Notes: a model not told the origin generated them from the sequence alone. Shown: positions 7,329 through 17,207, counted from the stretch's first letter. The stretch is 45,658 nt of DNA from an uncultured Prevotellaceae bacterium (GCA_900318795.1 ONLU01000018.1:1-45658), one strand, 5' to 3'. Numbers and translations: made by a program.

Positions 7329-7952
7329 TTACTTCTCCTTATAAAAATATGCACGATGAATCCAGATGACACATCCCACGAGAATCAGCGCCATGGCGGG
7401 CATGGTCATCATACCGTTATTAACATAGCCAAAGTCGTAGCAGGCATCGGGAATAATCTGGAAACCCAGCAACGAGCCACGTCCGAAGAACTCACGGAAG
7501 GCACCCACGATAACCAGGATCATGGCGTAGCCCAGTCCGTTGCCCACACCGTCAAGGAACGAAGGCCAGGGCTTGTTCTGCATGGCGAAGGCCTCCAAAC
7601 GTCCCATCAGGATACAGTTGGTGATAATCAGACCGACATACACACTCAGCTCGACGCTGACATCATAGGCGAACGCCTTCAGAATCTGGCTGACAATGGT
7701 TACCAGAGCAGCCACCACCACCAGCTGCACCACGATGCGGATACGGTTAGGTATCGTGTTGCGGATAATCGAAATAATCACATTCGCAAAAGCGGTGATA
7801 ACCGTCACAGCGAGTCCCATCACGATGGCAGGCTTGAGTTGTGAGGTCACAGCCAGAGCCGAGCAGATACCCAATACTTGTCCAAGTATAGGATGGTCGA
7901 GGTTCAACGGGTTGGTAAAAACCTCCTTATTTTGTTTACTGAATAATGCCAT
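7329..7952 (-). CDS. nqrD: Na+-translocating NADH:quinone reductase subunit D
   Basis: This 207-residue polytopic membrane protein is homologous to NqrE and RnfE. Motifs seen are NPLDHPILGQVLGICSALAVTSQLKPAIVMG (beginning at about residue 16), the NCILMGRLEAFA cysteine helix, and FLDGVGNGLGYAMILVIVGAFREFFGRGSLLGF, the usual NqrD signature region. It probably forms a pseudo-symmetrical pair with NqrE around the iron centre. Three bases separate it from nqrC on one side and from nqrE on the other, so all six subunits should be made from one mRNA. Confidence 0.96.
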   Translation of the reverse strand: MALFSKQNKEVFTNPLNLDHPILGQVLGICSALAVTSQLKPAIVMGLAVTVITAFANVIISIIRNTIPNRIRIVVQLVVVAALVTIVSQILKAFAYDVSVELSVYVGLIITNCILMGRLEAFAMQNKPWPSFLDGVGNGLGYAMILVIVGAFREFFGRGSLLGFQIIPDACYDFGYVNNGMMTMPAMALILVGCVIWIHRAYFYKEK

Positions 7953-7955
7953 AAC

Positions 7956-8714
7956 TTACTCCTCCTCCTTTACTTTTCTTACTTTCAACATCTTCTCAAG
8001 TTCAGCATCACTAATTGAATCGTTACCTGACAGACAAGCCTTGAGCAGCTTCTTCGTCAGCTCCGATTCGTCAACGTCGAGATCGTACTCTCCTGTCCAA
8101 ATGCCGAAAGTACGCTTGATCATTTCATCAACACCATTAGAGGTCAGCGTAGCACCCGTCACACAGTCAACCTGCGTTTCAGGATCCTCCACTTTCTTCA
8201 CGACGGAGAGTGCCACCTTGTCCTTACCGTCGGCACCTTGCTTGATAATGCGCTTACCGATGAACTTCTCCTGCCACTCCCTTGAGTCCTTAATCTCGGC
8301 ACCCAGTCCGGCAGTCTCGCTCTCGTGGTTGAAGTAGGCACCATAGACCTTTAAGTTCATCGTCTCCGGGTCAAAATGAGCAGACATATAGCCGCTGATG
8401 CCGCCCCAGAGTCCCATGCCTTTCATTTCGAAAATCATGATAGGCTCGTCGTTAATCTCAGCCATCAGGATTTTCTGACCAGCCATTTCCATCGTATCCT
8501 TCACCACCTCGGCATACTTGGCTTCAGCCTCGGCACCATCAAGGTCGCGAATGTTCAGCGAATAGAGAATCTGCTTCTTGATATCAAGAGCAACGTTGGC
8601 GTCCTGCATAGGTTTCAGAGCCTGATAGACAAAGGCCAGCAGGAAGGCCACAACGACAACCAGTATCGTACTATATATTATAATGTACGTGTTGGAGTTT
8701 GTATTCAGTTTCAT
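7956..8714 (-). CDS. nqrC: Na+-translocating NADH:quinone reductase subunit C (covalent FMN)
   Basis: This subunit has 252 residues. One N-terminal membrane helix (about 10-30) anchors a periplasmic FMN-binding domain. The flavinylation motif reads CVTGATLTS, so the acceptor should be Thr189, to which ApbE attaches FMN by a phosphoester bond. The segments GMGLWGGISGYM and GLGAEIKDSREWQEKF are typical of the domain. A C-terminal tail of about 45 residues, rich in acidic residues and lysine, follows the FMN domain. The start codon overlaps the nqrB stop by four bases. No apbE gene is visible in this window. Confidence 0.96.
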   Translation of the reverse strand: MKLNTNSNTYIIIYSTILVVVVAFLLAFVYQALKPMQDANVALDIKKQILYSLNIRDLDGAEAEAKYAEVVKDTMEMAGQKILMAEINDEPIMIFEMKGMGLWGGISGYMSAHFDPETMNLKVYGAYFNHESETAGLGAEIKDSREWQEKFIGKRIIKQGADGKDKVALSVVKKVEDPETQVDCVTGATLTSNGVDEMIKRTFGIWTGEYDLDVDESELTKKLLKACLSGNDSISDAELEKMLKVRKVKEEE

Positions 8715-9871
8715 TTTGTACCTCCTCTCTTTAAGCGTTTCGAAATGTTACGCTCCACGATAAAGTGGTCAATCATAGGAGCAATCATGTTTCCAAAGAA
8801 GATGGCCAGCATCATACCCTCTGGGTAACCGGCATTCTTGACACGGATAATCACAGCCATGGCACCGATAATGAAACCATAGATGAACTGGCCCGTAGCG
8901 GTGCGGCAGGAGGTTACAGGGTCTGTAGCCATGAACACGGCACCGAAGGCAAAGCCACCCAGCACGAAGTGATGCCACCAAACGATGTTGGTAGCACCCA
9001 TCTGCTCAAACAGGATAGCCATCAAGCCACCACCCACGAAGACGCTCAGCATAGTGCGCCATGAGGCAATGCCCATCCACAACAGGATGAAGGCACCGAT
9101 AGCAATGGCGATGACCGAGGTCTCACCAATAGAACCGGGAATGAAGCCGAATATCATGTCGCAGATGCAAGTGTCCGGGGTAATGCCCTGTGCCACCTGA
9201 CCCAGCGGTGTAGCGGCGGTAAAGCCGTCGGGCAGCGAGTTGCCCAATCCGAAAATGCTGTCCTGAGCCACCCATACCTGGTCGCCCGTCATCTTGGACG
9301 GATAGGCAAAGAAGAGGAACATACGGGCTGCGATGGCGGGATTGAAGAGGTTCATACCCGTACCACCGAAAATCTCCTTCACGAAAATCACGCTGAATGC
9401 ACATGCCAAAGCCAGCATCCACAGCGGACAGCCAATGGGAATAATCAGCGGGATGATGAAACCAGAGACAAGATAGCCCTCCTGAATCTCCTCACCCTTC
9501 CACTGTGCCCATGCAAACTCGATGCCCAGACCGACGATGTAGCTCACCAGAATCTTGGGCAGCACGGCGAGGAATCCGAAGAAGAACACCTCGAAGAACG
9601 ATGCCGTAGCCAACGTGCCTGCAGCCAGATAGTTCTGATAGCCGATATTGTACATACCAAACAGCATGGCAGGCACCAAAGCGATGACCACCATACTCAT
9701 AATGCGCTTCGAGTCTATGGCGTCATGGATGTTGACACCGCTCTTCGAAGTATCATTGGGCACAAGCGCGAAGGTTTCAAAGCCGTCAAAAACCGAACGG
9801 AAGGCATGTAACTTGCCACCTTCTTCGAAACTTGGCCTCATTTTATCAAAAATCTTTCTTATTGCGCTCAT
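8711..9871 (-). CDS. nqrB: Na+-translocating NADH:quinone reductase subunit B
   Basis: This is the large membrane subunit, 386 residues with about ten hydrophobic helices, carrying covalent FMN and riboflavin and involved in the Na+ path and ubiquinone or menaquinone reduction. The flavinylation site is DGFTAATPL, a T-x-A-T variant of the SGAT-type motif. Other family segments are FGGTGMNLFNPAIAARMFLFF, WWHHFVLGGFAFGAVFMATD and AGYPEGMMLAIFFGNMIAPM. It begins 31 bases after nqrA and overlaps nqrC by four bases. Confidence 0.96.
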   Translation of the reverse strand: MSAIRKIFDKMRPSFEEGGKLHAFRSVFDGFETFALVPNDTSKSGVNIHDAIDSKRIMSMVVIALVPAMLFGMYNIGYQNYLAAGTLATASFFEVFFFGFLAVLPKILVSYIVGLGIEFAWAQWKGEEIQEGYLVSGFIIPLIIPIGCPLWMLALACAFSVIFVKEIFGGTGMNLFNPAIAARMFLFFAYPSKMTGDQVWVAQDSIFGLGNSLPDGFTAATPLGQVAQGITPDTCICDMIFGFIPGSIGETSVIAIAIGAFILLWMGIASWRTMLSVFVGGGLMAILFEQMGATNIVWWHHFVLGGFAFGAVFMATDPVTSCRTATGQFIYGFIIGAMAVIIRVKNAGYPEGMMLAIFFGNMIAPMIDHFIVERNISKRLKRGGTK

Positions 9872-9902
9872 AATCGTAATTTACAATTTTACCTTCTACT
9901 AT

Positions 9903-11267
9903 TTAAGCATTTTCCTTACGAAGTATGTTCAAGCCCTCACGGACAATGCGCTGCAATTCCAGCTTCGAGCTGTCAACAAACTCTGCCAGGGCAAAGTCCT
10001 CTGGAGAAACCTCGTAGATGCCCAAAGCTTCCTGACGATCGATATCACCAGCGATGATTGCCTTGATGAGGTATTCGCCATAGATGTCCATTGGCAGCAC
10101 CTTGTCATACTCGCCACTCATGATCATGTGGCGCTCACCACCCTTGATACGGGCATCCAGCGCGTACTTCTTACTGCCCTGCAGCCACGAGAAGTAGCTG
10201 CGGCTGACCGAGAACTGCGAGAAGCGAGGCAGTATCCAGCCCAGCACTTCGTCAGCATGGTCGCCCTCGGGAATTACGGTAATCTCAGAGGCATGTGCAC
10301 CCAGGAAGCCCTCCTTCGTCGTAGGACGGCCTGTCAGCACGTTGCCGTTGATGATGCGCACGCCATGGCTGGCATCGTAGCTGTTAGAAAGCAGCGTCGA
10401 CAACTCCTCACCCACCAGCATGTCAACATAGGCAGGTGACTTCACCTCGCTGCCACAGAGAGCCACGCGACGGCGCAGGTCTACCTTGCCGGTATTGAAC
10501 AGACGACCGATGAACAGCACTACTGTGGGGTCGCCAATAGTCCAAACCACCTCGCCCTTATTGACGGGAGCGACATGATTGACCTGAACACCGACATTGC
10601 CTGCAGGACAGGGGCCGTCAAAGATGTTCAACTCTGCATACTGGTCAATGCCCAGCTTGCGAATCTCCGCCTGGAAGTCGGGTTGGATACCCAGACCCAC
10701 ATGCGTCTTGGCAATCTTCGACAATGCCATGATACCTGTCACGAAATCCAGCTCCTGGTCTTTTGCCTCAAACTGGAAGTCGGCTGCAAGGGGCTTGTCG
10801 CGCAGAGCAGACACAAAAATAGCCTTGGGAAGCACTGAAGGATTGGTTGACACAGCATACGGCAGCTGGTTGATATAGCCGAAGATTCCGGCCTCCAGCA
10901 ATGCGTTGATGACTGCCTGGCCATCCAACTTTGCAACGTCCTTTTTGCCGAAATCTACTTGCTCCTGCTGGGCATCGGCATCCACCTTCACGCAGAGCAC
11001 TTTCCTTCGTTCGCCACGCACCACGGCACTGACTGTACCGCTGACGGGGGAGGCAAACTTCACTTCGGGATATTGCTTGTTGACAAACAAGGCATCCCCG
11101 GCCTTGACATGATCACCTTCCTTCACAAGGACTTTCGGAGTGACTCCCTCGAAATCATCAGGAACCAGCGCATACTGCCCCTTTGACTTCAACTGAATCA
11201 GTTTCTCTTCTGCCTTACCTTGAAGGTTAATGTCCAAGCCTTTGCGTAACTTGATTACATTCGCCAT
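9903..11267 (-). CDS. nqrA: Na+-translocating NADH:quinone reductase subunit A
   Basis: This is the cytoplasmic peripheral subunit linked to quinone binding. MANVIKLRKGLDINLQGKAEE is the standard N-terminus, which fixes the ATG at 11267 even though the frame is open to 11309. The biotinyl-lipoyl-like fold follows with PKVLVKEGDHVKAGDALF and FASPVSGTVSAVVRGERR. ALPMDIYGEYLIKA-type and DFALAEFVDSSK-like blocks occur near the C-terminus (here VLPMDIYGEYLIKAI and EDFALAEFVDSSKLE). It is 454 residues long. As the first gene of the operon it should define its promoter, and a -7 element is present upstream. Confidence 0.96.
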   Translation of the reverse strand: MANVIKLRKGLDINLQGKAEEKLIQLKSKGQYALVPDDFEGVTPKVLVKEGDHVKAGDALFVNKQYPEVKFASPVSGTVSAVVRGERRKVLCVKVDADAQQEQVDFGKKDVAKLDGQAVINALLEAGIFGYINQLPYAVSTNPSVLPKAIFVSALRDKPLAADFQFEAKDQELDFVTGIMALSKIAKTHVGLGIQPDFQAEIRKLGIDQYAELNIFDGPCPAGNVGVQVNHVAPVNKGEVVWTIGDPTVVLFIGRLFNTGKVDLRRRVALCGSEVKSPAYVDMLVGEELSTLLSNSYDASHGVRIINGNVLTGRPTTKEGFLGAHASEITVIPEGDHADEVLGWILPRFSQFSVSRSYFSWLQGSKKYALDARIKGGERHMIMSGEYDKVLPMDIYGEYLIKAIIAGDIDRQEALGIYEVSPEDFALAEFVDSSKLELQRIVREGLNILRKENA

Positions 11268-11306
11268 TATTGATAATGAATTTGAATAGTTTTGCTTGAA
11301 TGAGTG

Positions 11307-11337
11307 CAAAATTACTAAAAAATAGATAGATGATAAA
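11307..11337 (-). promoter_or_regulatory. Probable promoter of the nqr operon
   Basis: TAATTTTG (11307-11314 on the minus strand) is an exact -7 element. The -33 element is imperfect (TTTA, spacing 19). The predicted start near 11301 leaves about 35 bases of leader before the nqrA ATG. Confidence 0.45.
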
Positions 11338-11379
11338 GAAAAAATGGATAAAAATAGCCCGAATCACAACTTTTTGATG

Positions 11380-11387
11380 TAATTTTG
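11380..11387 (+). promoter_or_regulatory. Possible -7 element for the tamB-like gene
   Basis: TAATTTTG matches the Bacteroidetes -7 consensus, but no TTTG lies at the right distance upstream. If it is used, transcription starts near 11393 and the GTG at 11387 cannot be the start codon. Confidence 0.35.
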
Positions 11388-11437
11388 TGGCTGAATTGTG
11401 GGCGGGCACCACATTTTGCCAACCCAAGCTGTCAGTT

Positions 11438-14400
11438 TTGAAGCTATTGAAATACATATTGAACATCATTGTATGGACCCTCCTGGGGCTGTACCTTTTG
11501 TTCATTCTCACCTTTCAGCTACCAGCCACCCAAGAGTTTGCCGGGCGGCAAATAGCAAGCCTACTAGCCGAGAAACTGGGCACCGATGTGAAAATCAAGA
11601 AAGCTGAATACCGCATCCCCAGCTACCTAAGCCTGAACGACGTGCTGATCAAGGACCAGCAAGGCAAGGACATGCTGAAAGTGCGCCACATTGCTGCAAA
11701 AGTTGAGCTCATACCGCTGCTGGAAGGCAGGATATCAATCGCCAGCGCCCAACTGTTTAGCGCACATGCACGACTCTACCAGCAAGACTCCATCAGCAAG
11801 CCTAACTTCCAGTTTGTCCTGGATTCACTGGCGTCCAAAGACACCACCAGCACCACTCCACTTAACTTGCGCATCAACTCGCTGATAGTCCGTCAGACCA
11901 GTGTCTCGTTTGACCGCCACGATCTTCCACAGACCATCGGAACGCTGAACCCCAACCACTTGAAAGTGTCGGACATCAGTGCCCATGTCATACTGAAAGC
12001 GTTGACAGACGACTCACTGAATGTTAATGTCAAACGACTGACCTTCATGGAGCAATCAGGCTTGAAGATGAACAGGCTGTCGTTCAAGTTCATAGGAGGG
12101 CAGCATAGCAGCAAGCTGTCGGGCTTCAAGCTGCAAATGCCAGGAACCGACTTCCAGTTAGGCGACTGCCAAGCCACATACATCATGCGCGACGGAAAGT
12201 TGGTAACGCCATCGCTCTACTACAGTGGAAGCATCGAACCATCACACATAACGCTCTCAGACCTAGCGTGTTTCCTTCCGTCACTCAAGTCGTTCAACAG
12301 CACGCTGACCATCTCGTCATCCATTGAAGGGAAAGGAGAAAAGTTAGCGGTTCCCAACCTTTCCATCAGTTCCACCACGGGTGACATTGATGTCAACATT
12401 GACGGATGGGTGGATGAGTTGACTGCACGCGAGCCCAAATGGCAGGCAAACATCAACAACCTGAACTTATCGGCGAAGACCTTGGATTTCATCTCCCAAA
12501 ACCTGAAAGGCGAACGGGCAGAATTGCCCGAGGTGGTCAGCCGTATAGGCAATATGCACCTGATGGGCATCGCCAAGGGTGAAGGAACGGGATACTTTGA
12601 CATACACAGTCAACTTAATGCCGACATCGGTAAGGTCGGGCTCAATTTCGAGATGAACAAGCAACGGGCCTTCAAAGGATACATCAACACCCAAGGCATC
12701 AATCTGCAGAAACTGCTTGCCGATGACAAATTCGGCTTGCTGGCCACCGACATCAACATAGAAGGCAGACTGCCTGCCGACGGCAGCCCCGTAGTGAATG
12801 CCAAAGGACAGGTGCAACGATTTGAGTACAACAAGTATCTGTTCAACAACATCGACATTAACGGTTCCTACAGTGCATCCTTGATAACAGGCCTGCTGAC
12901 CATTGACGACCCCAACCTGGGGCTGCAGATAGAAGGTAGCATAGACAGGGAAAACAATACCAACATAGTCAACCTCAAGGCTGGCCTCGACCACTTCTCT
13001 CCACAGGCCATCCACCTGTCTGACCAATGGGGTGAAGCCCGCTTTGACGCAAACATCGTGGCAAACTTCAAAGCCAAGTCGCTGAACGATGCCGTTGGTA
13101 CCATTGACATGACGGGACTGACCATGACAGCGCCCAATGACGACTACCAGCTGGATACCCTGCACATAGAGTCGGGCTACGAGGAAGAAATCCACTTCGT
13201 ACGCCTGAACAGCGACTTTGGGGATGTTGACATCACCGGTGACTTTGACTACGAAACGCTGACGCAGAGCTTCACCAACTTCATTGCAGCCAACCTCCCC
13301 ACCCTGCCTGGACTGCCCAAAGTGAACCCCAACAGCAGAAACAGTTTTGTCATCAATGCACACATCAACAAGAGCGACTGGCTGCAGAAACTTCTGATGG
13401 TTCCCGTCACGCTGCAGGACACGCTGATACTGGAGGGCATGATTGACGACCCCACACGCAACGTGGCGCTGGAAATACAAATTCCACACTTCACTTACAA
13501 CGAGAGCAGATATCAGAAAGGACATCTCAGCATCTCAGCCCCCAGCGACTCGATACGCTACGACTTGCGCATTGCCAAGCTTAACGAAGACAACATGCCT
13601 ATTGACTTGCACCTCTTTGGGAAAGCAGCCAACAACAACCTGCACACCTCGCTGGCTTGGGACAACCACCAGCAAGAAGAGGTCATGAAAGGACAACTGA
13701 ACATCGTCACTAACTTTACCACATCGCTGGACAACAAGCAAATAGCCAACATCCACATTCTGCCCTCGGTCATCAATGTGCACAACTCGGACTGGATTGT
13801 TGACCCCGCTTATATTACCTATTCCAAGAAATACGTTCATGTCAAGAACTTCACCGTCCGCCACGGCCAACAGCACATCATGGTCAACGGAGTAGCCTCA
13901 GAGAGCCCATTAGACTCTTTAAATGCCGACCTCGTAGACGTTGACATAGCCTACATTCTGCAACTGGTGAATTTCGATGCGGTAGACTTCAATGGCTATG
14001 CCTCAGGACCTGTCTCGCTCCGCGCTGTTTTCGGCGACATTCAGGCCGACGCGCGCCTGGGTGTCAGAGAGTTTGAGTTCCAGCACGGACGAATGGGTAT
14101 GCTCTATGCCGAGGCAAAGTGGAACAAAAAGGAGAAGCAGATAGACATTCACGCCATAGCGGACGATGGAGAAAAAGCCAAGACGTACGTTGACGGCTAT
14201 GTGTCGCCCGAACGCAACTATATAGACTTGGGCATCCGTGCTGACGGAACCTATCTTGATTTTGCACAGTCGTTTACTAAAAGCTTCATCAGCAAGATAG
14301 ACGGCCACGGTTTTGGAGCCGTACGCCTCATCGGTCCTCTTGATGCCATCAATCTGACGGGCGAACTGGTTCTGAACGGTACTGCTCATGTCAAGACCTT

Positions 14401-15970
14401 AGGTTGTACCTACGAATTGCGAAACGACACGCTGCGCATGGTACCTAACGAGATTGAGTTCGTCAACTGCTCTATCTACGACATCTATGGCAACGAAGGC
14501 AAGCTGACTGGCGGCATACATCACAAGGAGCTGACCCATCTGACCTATGACATCAATGTGAACACCCAGAAAATGCTGGTCTACGACTTTCCCGACTTTG
14601 GCGACGACACCTTCTACGGCACTGTCTATGCCAACGGGCAGGCAACAATTCATGGGGGCGACAGCGAGGTACGGATAGAAGCTGACGTCACGCCCCTGAA
14701 GAATTCTGTGTTCGTATACAATGCCTCTACCCCAGACGTCATCACAGATCAGGAATTCATTCAATGGGGAACGAAAGGCGAACTGTACGACACCATTCAA
14801 AGCGTCGTGCCAATGAGCAGAAGCAACGAATTCCGCTCAGACCTTACCATGCGCCTGAGGATCAATGCGACGCCCGACGCCACCATCCGCCTGCTTATGG
14901 ACATGCACACCGGCGACTACATCACCCTGCGCGGAAGTGGCGACATACATGCCACCTACTACAACAAAGGCGGCTTCAACATGTTCGGAACCTACGAAGT
15001 CAGCAACGGAACTTACAACATCACCATTCAGAATATCATCAAGAAGAACTTCATCTTCCAGGAGGGAGGAACCATTGTCTTCAGCGGCGATCCCTACGAT
15101 GCCCAGATTGACATGCAGGCGCAACACATCGTGAACGGCGTATCGCTCAGCGATCTGAACATCGGACGTTCGTTCTCGAACACCGTCAGGATAAACTGCC
15201 TGATGAATATCACAGGACAGCCACGGGCTCCTATCTTGGACTTCGACCTCGACATTCTGAATGTCAACAGCGACGAGAAACAAATGGTACGCAGCATCAT
15301 CAACGGTCAGGAGGAGATGCGCCAGCAGGTCATCTATCTGTTGGCTGTAGGACGCTTCTATCCGCAAGGAGCCAACAATGCCAACGAGAGCGAGACACAG
15401 CGCAATAACACCTCGCTGGCCATGCAGAGCCTGCTCTCAGGCACTCTCAGCGGACAACTGAACACGATGTTGTCGCAGGTCATCAAGAGCAACAACTGGA
15501 ACTTCGGTGCCAATATCTCGACTGGCGACGAGGGTTGGAACAATGCCGAATACGAAGGACTCATCAGCGGCCGTCTGCTCAACAACCGCCTGCTCATCAA
15601 CGGACAGTTCGGCTATCGCGACAGCAAGACTACCGCTACGCCATCGTTCATCGGCGACTTTGATATCCGCTACCTGCTCTTCCCCAACGGCAATCTGGCC
15701 GTGAAGGTGTACAATCAGACCAACGACCGCTATTTCACTCGTTCGTCACTCAACACGCAGGGCATTGGACTCATCATGAAGAAAGACTTCAATGGCTTGC
15801 GCGACCTCTTCAACATCAAGAAGAAGAAGAAAGCCAAGGAACCAGAGGAGAGTAAAGAGAATCAGAAGGCTAAACAGCCAGAAGAGAGCAAAGAGAATCA
15901 GGAAGCCAAGGAGCCAGAAGAGAACAAAGAGAATCAGAAGGCTAAACAGGCTGAAGAGAGCGAGCATTAG
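11438..15970 (+). CDS. TamB/AsmA-type translocation and assembly module protein (DUF490)
   Basis: This giant envelope protein has one N-terminal membrane helix (LNIIVWTLLGLYLLFILTF), then about 1300 residues of repetitive amphipathic beta-strands and a C-terminal DUF490/TamB region (GSGDIHATYYNKGGFNMFGT, NGTYNITIQNIIKKNF, then VIYLLAVGRFYP and GFGYRD-like segments near the end). Family members span the periplasm as a hydrophobic groove for lipid transport or assist outer-membrane protein assembly. There is no in-frame ATG near the start: the frame opens with a GTG at 11387, but the membrane-anchor context favours the TTG at 11438 (MKLLKYILNII). The last 45 residues are a Lys/Glu/Gln repeat tail. 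The gene overlaps the convergent mltF-like stop by four bases. Confidence 0.88.
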   Translation: MKLLKYILNIIVWTLLGLYLLFILTFQLPATQEFAGRQIASLLAEKLGTDVKIKKAEYRIPSYLSLNDVLIKDQQGKDMLKVRHIAAKVELIPLLEGRISIASAQLFSAHARLYQQDSISKPNFQFVLDSLASKDTTSTTPLNLRINSLIVRQTSVSFDRHDLPQTIGTLNPNHLKVSDISAHVILKALTDDSLNVNVKRLTFMEQSGLKMNRLSFKFIGGQHSSKLSGFKLQMPGTDFQLGDCQATYIMRDGKLVTPSLYYSGSIEPSHITLSDLACFLPSLKSFNSTLTISSSIEGKGEKLAVPNLSISSTTGDIDVNIDGWVDELTAREPKWQANINNLNLSAKTLDFISQNLKGERAELPEVVSRIGNMHLMGIAKGEGTGYFDIHSQLNADIGKVGLNFEMNKQRAFKGYINTQGINLQKLLADDKFGLLATDINIEGRLPADGSPVVNAKGQVQRFEYNKYLFNNIDINGSYSASLITGLLTIDDPNLGLQIEGSIDRENNTNIVNLKAGLDHFSPQAIHLSDQWGEARFDANIVANFKAKSLNDAVGTIDMTGLTMTAPNDDYQLDTLHIESGYEEEIHFVRLNSDFGDVDITGDFDYETLTQSFTNFIAANLPTLPGLPKVNPNSRNSFVINAHINKSDWLQKLLMVPVTLQDTLILEGMIDDPTRNVALEIQIPHFTYNESRYQKGHLSISAPSDSIRYDLRIAKLNEDNMPIDLHLFGKAANNNLHTSLAWDNHQQEEVMKGQLNIVTNFTTSLDNKQIANIHILPSVINVHNSDWIVDPAYITYSKKYVHVKNFTVRHGQQHIMVNGVASESPLDSLNADLVDVDIAYILQLVNFDAVDFNGYASGPVSLRAVFGDIQADARLGVREFEFQHGRMGMLYAEAKWNKKEKQIDIHAIADDGEKAKTYVDGYVSPERNYIDLGIRADGTYLDFAQSFTKSFISKIDGHGFGAVRLIGPLDAINLTGELVLNGTAHVKTLGCTYELRNDTLRMVPNEIEFVNCSIYDIYGNEGKLTGGIHHKELTHLTYDINVNTQKMLVYDFPDFGDDTFYGTVYANGQATIHGGDSEVRIEADVTPLKNSVFVYNASTPDVITDQEFIQWGTKGELYDTIQSVVPMSRSNEFRSDLTMRLRINATPDATIRLLMDMHTGDYITLRGSGDIHATYYNKGGFNMFGTYEVSNGTYNITIQNIIKKNFIFQEGGTIVFSGDPYDAQIDMQAQHIVNGVSLSDLNIGRSFSNTVRINCLMNITGQPRAPILDFDLDILNVNSDEKQMVRSIINGQEEMRQQVIYLLAVGRFYPQGANNANESETQRNNTSLAMQSLLSGTLSGQLNTMLSQVIKSNNWNFGANISTGDEGWNNAEYEGLISGRLLNNRLLINGQFGYRDSKTTATPSFIGDFDIRYLLFPNGNLAVKVYNQTNDRYFTRSSLNTQGIGLIMKKDFNGLRDLFNIKKKKKAKEPEESKENQKAKQPEESKENQEAKEPEENKENQKAKQAEESEH
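15833..15967 (+). repeat. 36-bp coding tandem repeat at the tamB-like 3' end
   Basis: Three full units and one partial unit of 36 bp encode A-K-(E/Q)-P-E-E-(S/N)-K-E-N-Q-(K/E). Because 36 is a multiple of three, gain or loss of units keeps the frame. The tail is highly charged and presumably disordered. Confidence 0.85.
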
Positions 15971-17112
15971 TTCTCGTGAATCTGGTATTTCTTCTTACGC
16001 TCGTGAGTTGCCTTTTGTGGAACGGCGGAAGGAGCAAAGCTAGTACGCGGTGTACGCACGCCACGATAACCATTCCAGCGTTCATGAATCTTACGCACAT
16101 AGTCGGCAGTCTCCGAGCCTCGCATGTAACCATACTTCACCACTGGGTCATTGTAGTATTCCGGGCGAGCCAACCCCAAGACATAAGCCTCGACATCGCC
16201 CCAGCGATGGGGATTCTTGCCGTTTTTCTTGGCCAGTGCCATTGCGTCACGTATATGGAAGTGTCCGCCATTGTAGGCTGCGAGAACGAACTTGGTTCGC
16301 TCCGAGCGTTCACGAATGTCAGAGAAGTTTTGTTCCAGCTCGCCCAAATACTTGACAGCAGCAGAAATATTCTGTTCCGGATTGAAAATATTCGCCCTGG
16401 ACAGTCCCAGATGGTCAGCCGTAGACGGCATAATCTGCATCAGTCCGCAGGCTCCTGCCCACGAACATGCCTGTGGGTCAAAGGTAGACTCCTGATAGCA
16501 CTGGGCTGCCAACAAGCGCCAGTCCCAACGTATGATAGTAGCATAGCGCTGGAAATAGCCGTCATAGTGCGAGATGACACCACCTGCCCGGTTCAGCATG
16601 GGTGAGAAAATGCGCCGACGGACGCTTTTCGAGGAGAGCAGATACTCTTCTTCCTTCTTGACCTCGTCCACCAGTTTAGGGTCATACCACGCCGTCAGTT
16701 CGCGTTGCAGCTCGTCCTTGTCTTCACCAATCAGCCAGCCTACTCCCTCTTTGTTCATCGGATAGCAGATGAGGTCAGCCTCCCCGTCAGTGAGTCGCTG
16801 CACCATCTCTGCCGAGTCGCGGCAGACCTCCATGCGCAGGCTGACGCCAATCTTGTCGGCAAAGCGCTGCGCCAGCATGTACTGCGTACCCAGATGACGG
16901 CCATGATAATCGTAGTAGGTTTCCGGGCCAGTCAGCGTCAGGGCTATCAGTTCGCCGTTCCGCTGGATATCCTGCAAATCGAACTCGTCCGTTACGGGAA
17001 TGGTATCGGTAATCTGCCCCCATGGAGTAACCACAGGTTCCTGCTTCTTCTGTCCGCAGGCAGCCAGTAGGAGAAGGGCAAAAAGCTGGATATATATACC
17101 GTTAATCTTCAA
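15967..17112 (-). CDS. Membrane-bound lytic transglycosylase, MltF-like lipoprotein
   Basis: This 381-residue precursor has a signal peptide ending in the lipobox LLAAC (lipidated Cys19). An N-terminal region of about 200 residues (NGELIALTLTGPETYYDYHGRHLGTQY onward) is a solute-binding-like domain as in MltF. The C-terminal SLT domain has the catalytic Glu in AAQCYQESTFDPQA, then SWAGACGLMQIMPSTADHLG, INPEQNI-like (FNPEQNISAAVKYL) and LAAYNGGHFHIRDA. Such enzymes cleave the MurNAc-GlcNAc bond with formation of a 1,6-anhydro ring, remodelling peptidoglycan at the outer membrane. The domain order matches MltF, but it is shorter than the E. coli enzyme. Confidence 0.9.
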   Translation of the reverse strand: MKINGIYIQLFALLLLAACGQKKQEPVVTPWGQITDTIPVTDEFDLQDIQRNGELIALTLTGPETYYDYHGRHLGTQYMLAQRFADKIGVSLRMEVCRDSAEMVQRLTDGEADLICYPMNKEGVGWLIGEDKDELQRELTAWYDPKLVDEVKKEEEYLLSSKSVRRRIFSPMLNRAGGVISHYDGYFQRYATIIRWDWRLLAAQCYQESTFDPQACSWAGACGLMQIMPSTADHLGLSRANIFNPEQNISAAVKYLGELEQNFSDIRERSERTKFVLAAYNGGHFHIRDAMALAKKNGKNPHRWGDVEAYVLGLARPEYYNDPVVKYGYMRGSETADYVRKIHERWNGYRGVRTPRTSFAPSAVPQKATHERKKKYQIHEN

Positions 17113-17131
17113 TTTCTATCGAATTTGGGTG

Positions 17132-17139
17132 CAAAAGTA
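17132..17139 (-). promoter_or_regulatory. -7 element upstream of the mltF-like gene
   Basis: TACTTTTG on the minus strand, about 20 bases before the ATG, matches the -7 consensus; no clear -33 TTTG at 19-21 bases is visible. Confidence 0.35.
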
Positions 17140-17148
17140 ATCATTTTC

Positions 17149-17179
17149 TTGCAAATATCGTTGAAAATGCGTAATTTTG
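17149..17179 (+). promoter_or_regulatory. Promoter of the his genes
   Basis: TTG (17149-17151), 20 bases, then TAATTTTG (17172-17179). The start is predicted near 17185, leaving a leader of about 22 bases, too short for a his-leader attenuator; no His-rich leader peptide is seen. Confidence 0.55.
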
Positions 17180-17207
17180 CAGGCTAAATTAGATAATTAT
17201 TAGATAT

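Noticed and set aside
12467-13525. 352-codon frame opposite the tamB-like gene
   Set aside because: The opposite strand keeps a continuous beta-repeat protein; no motif or start signal supports this frame.
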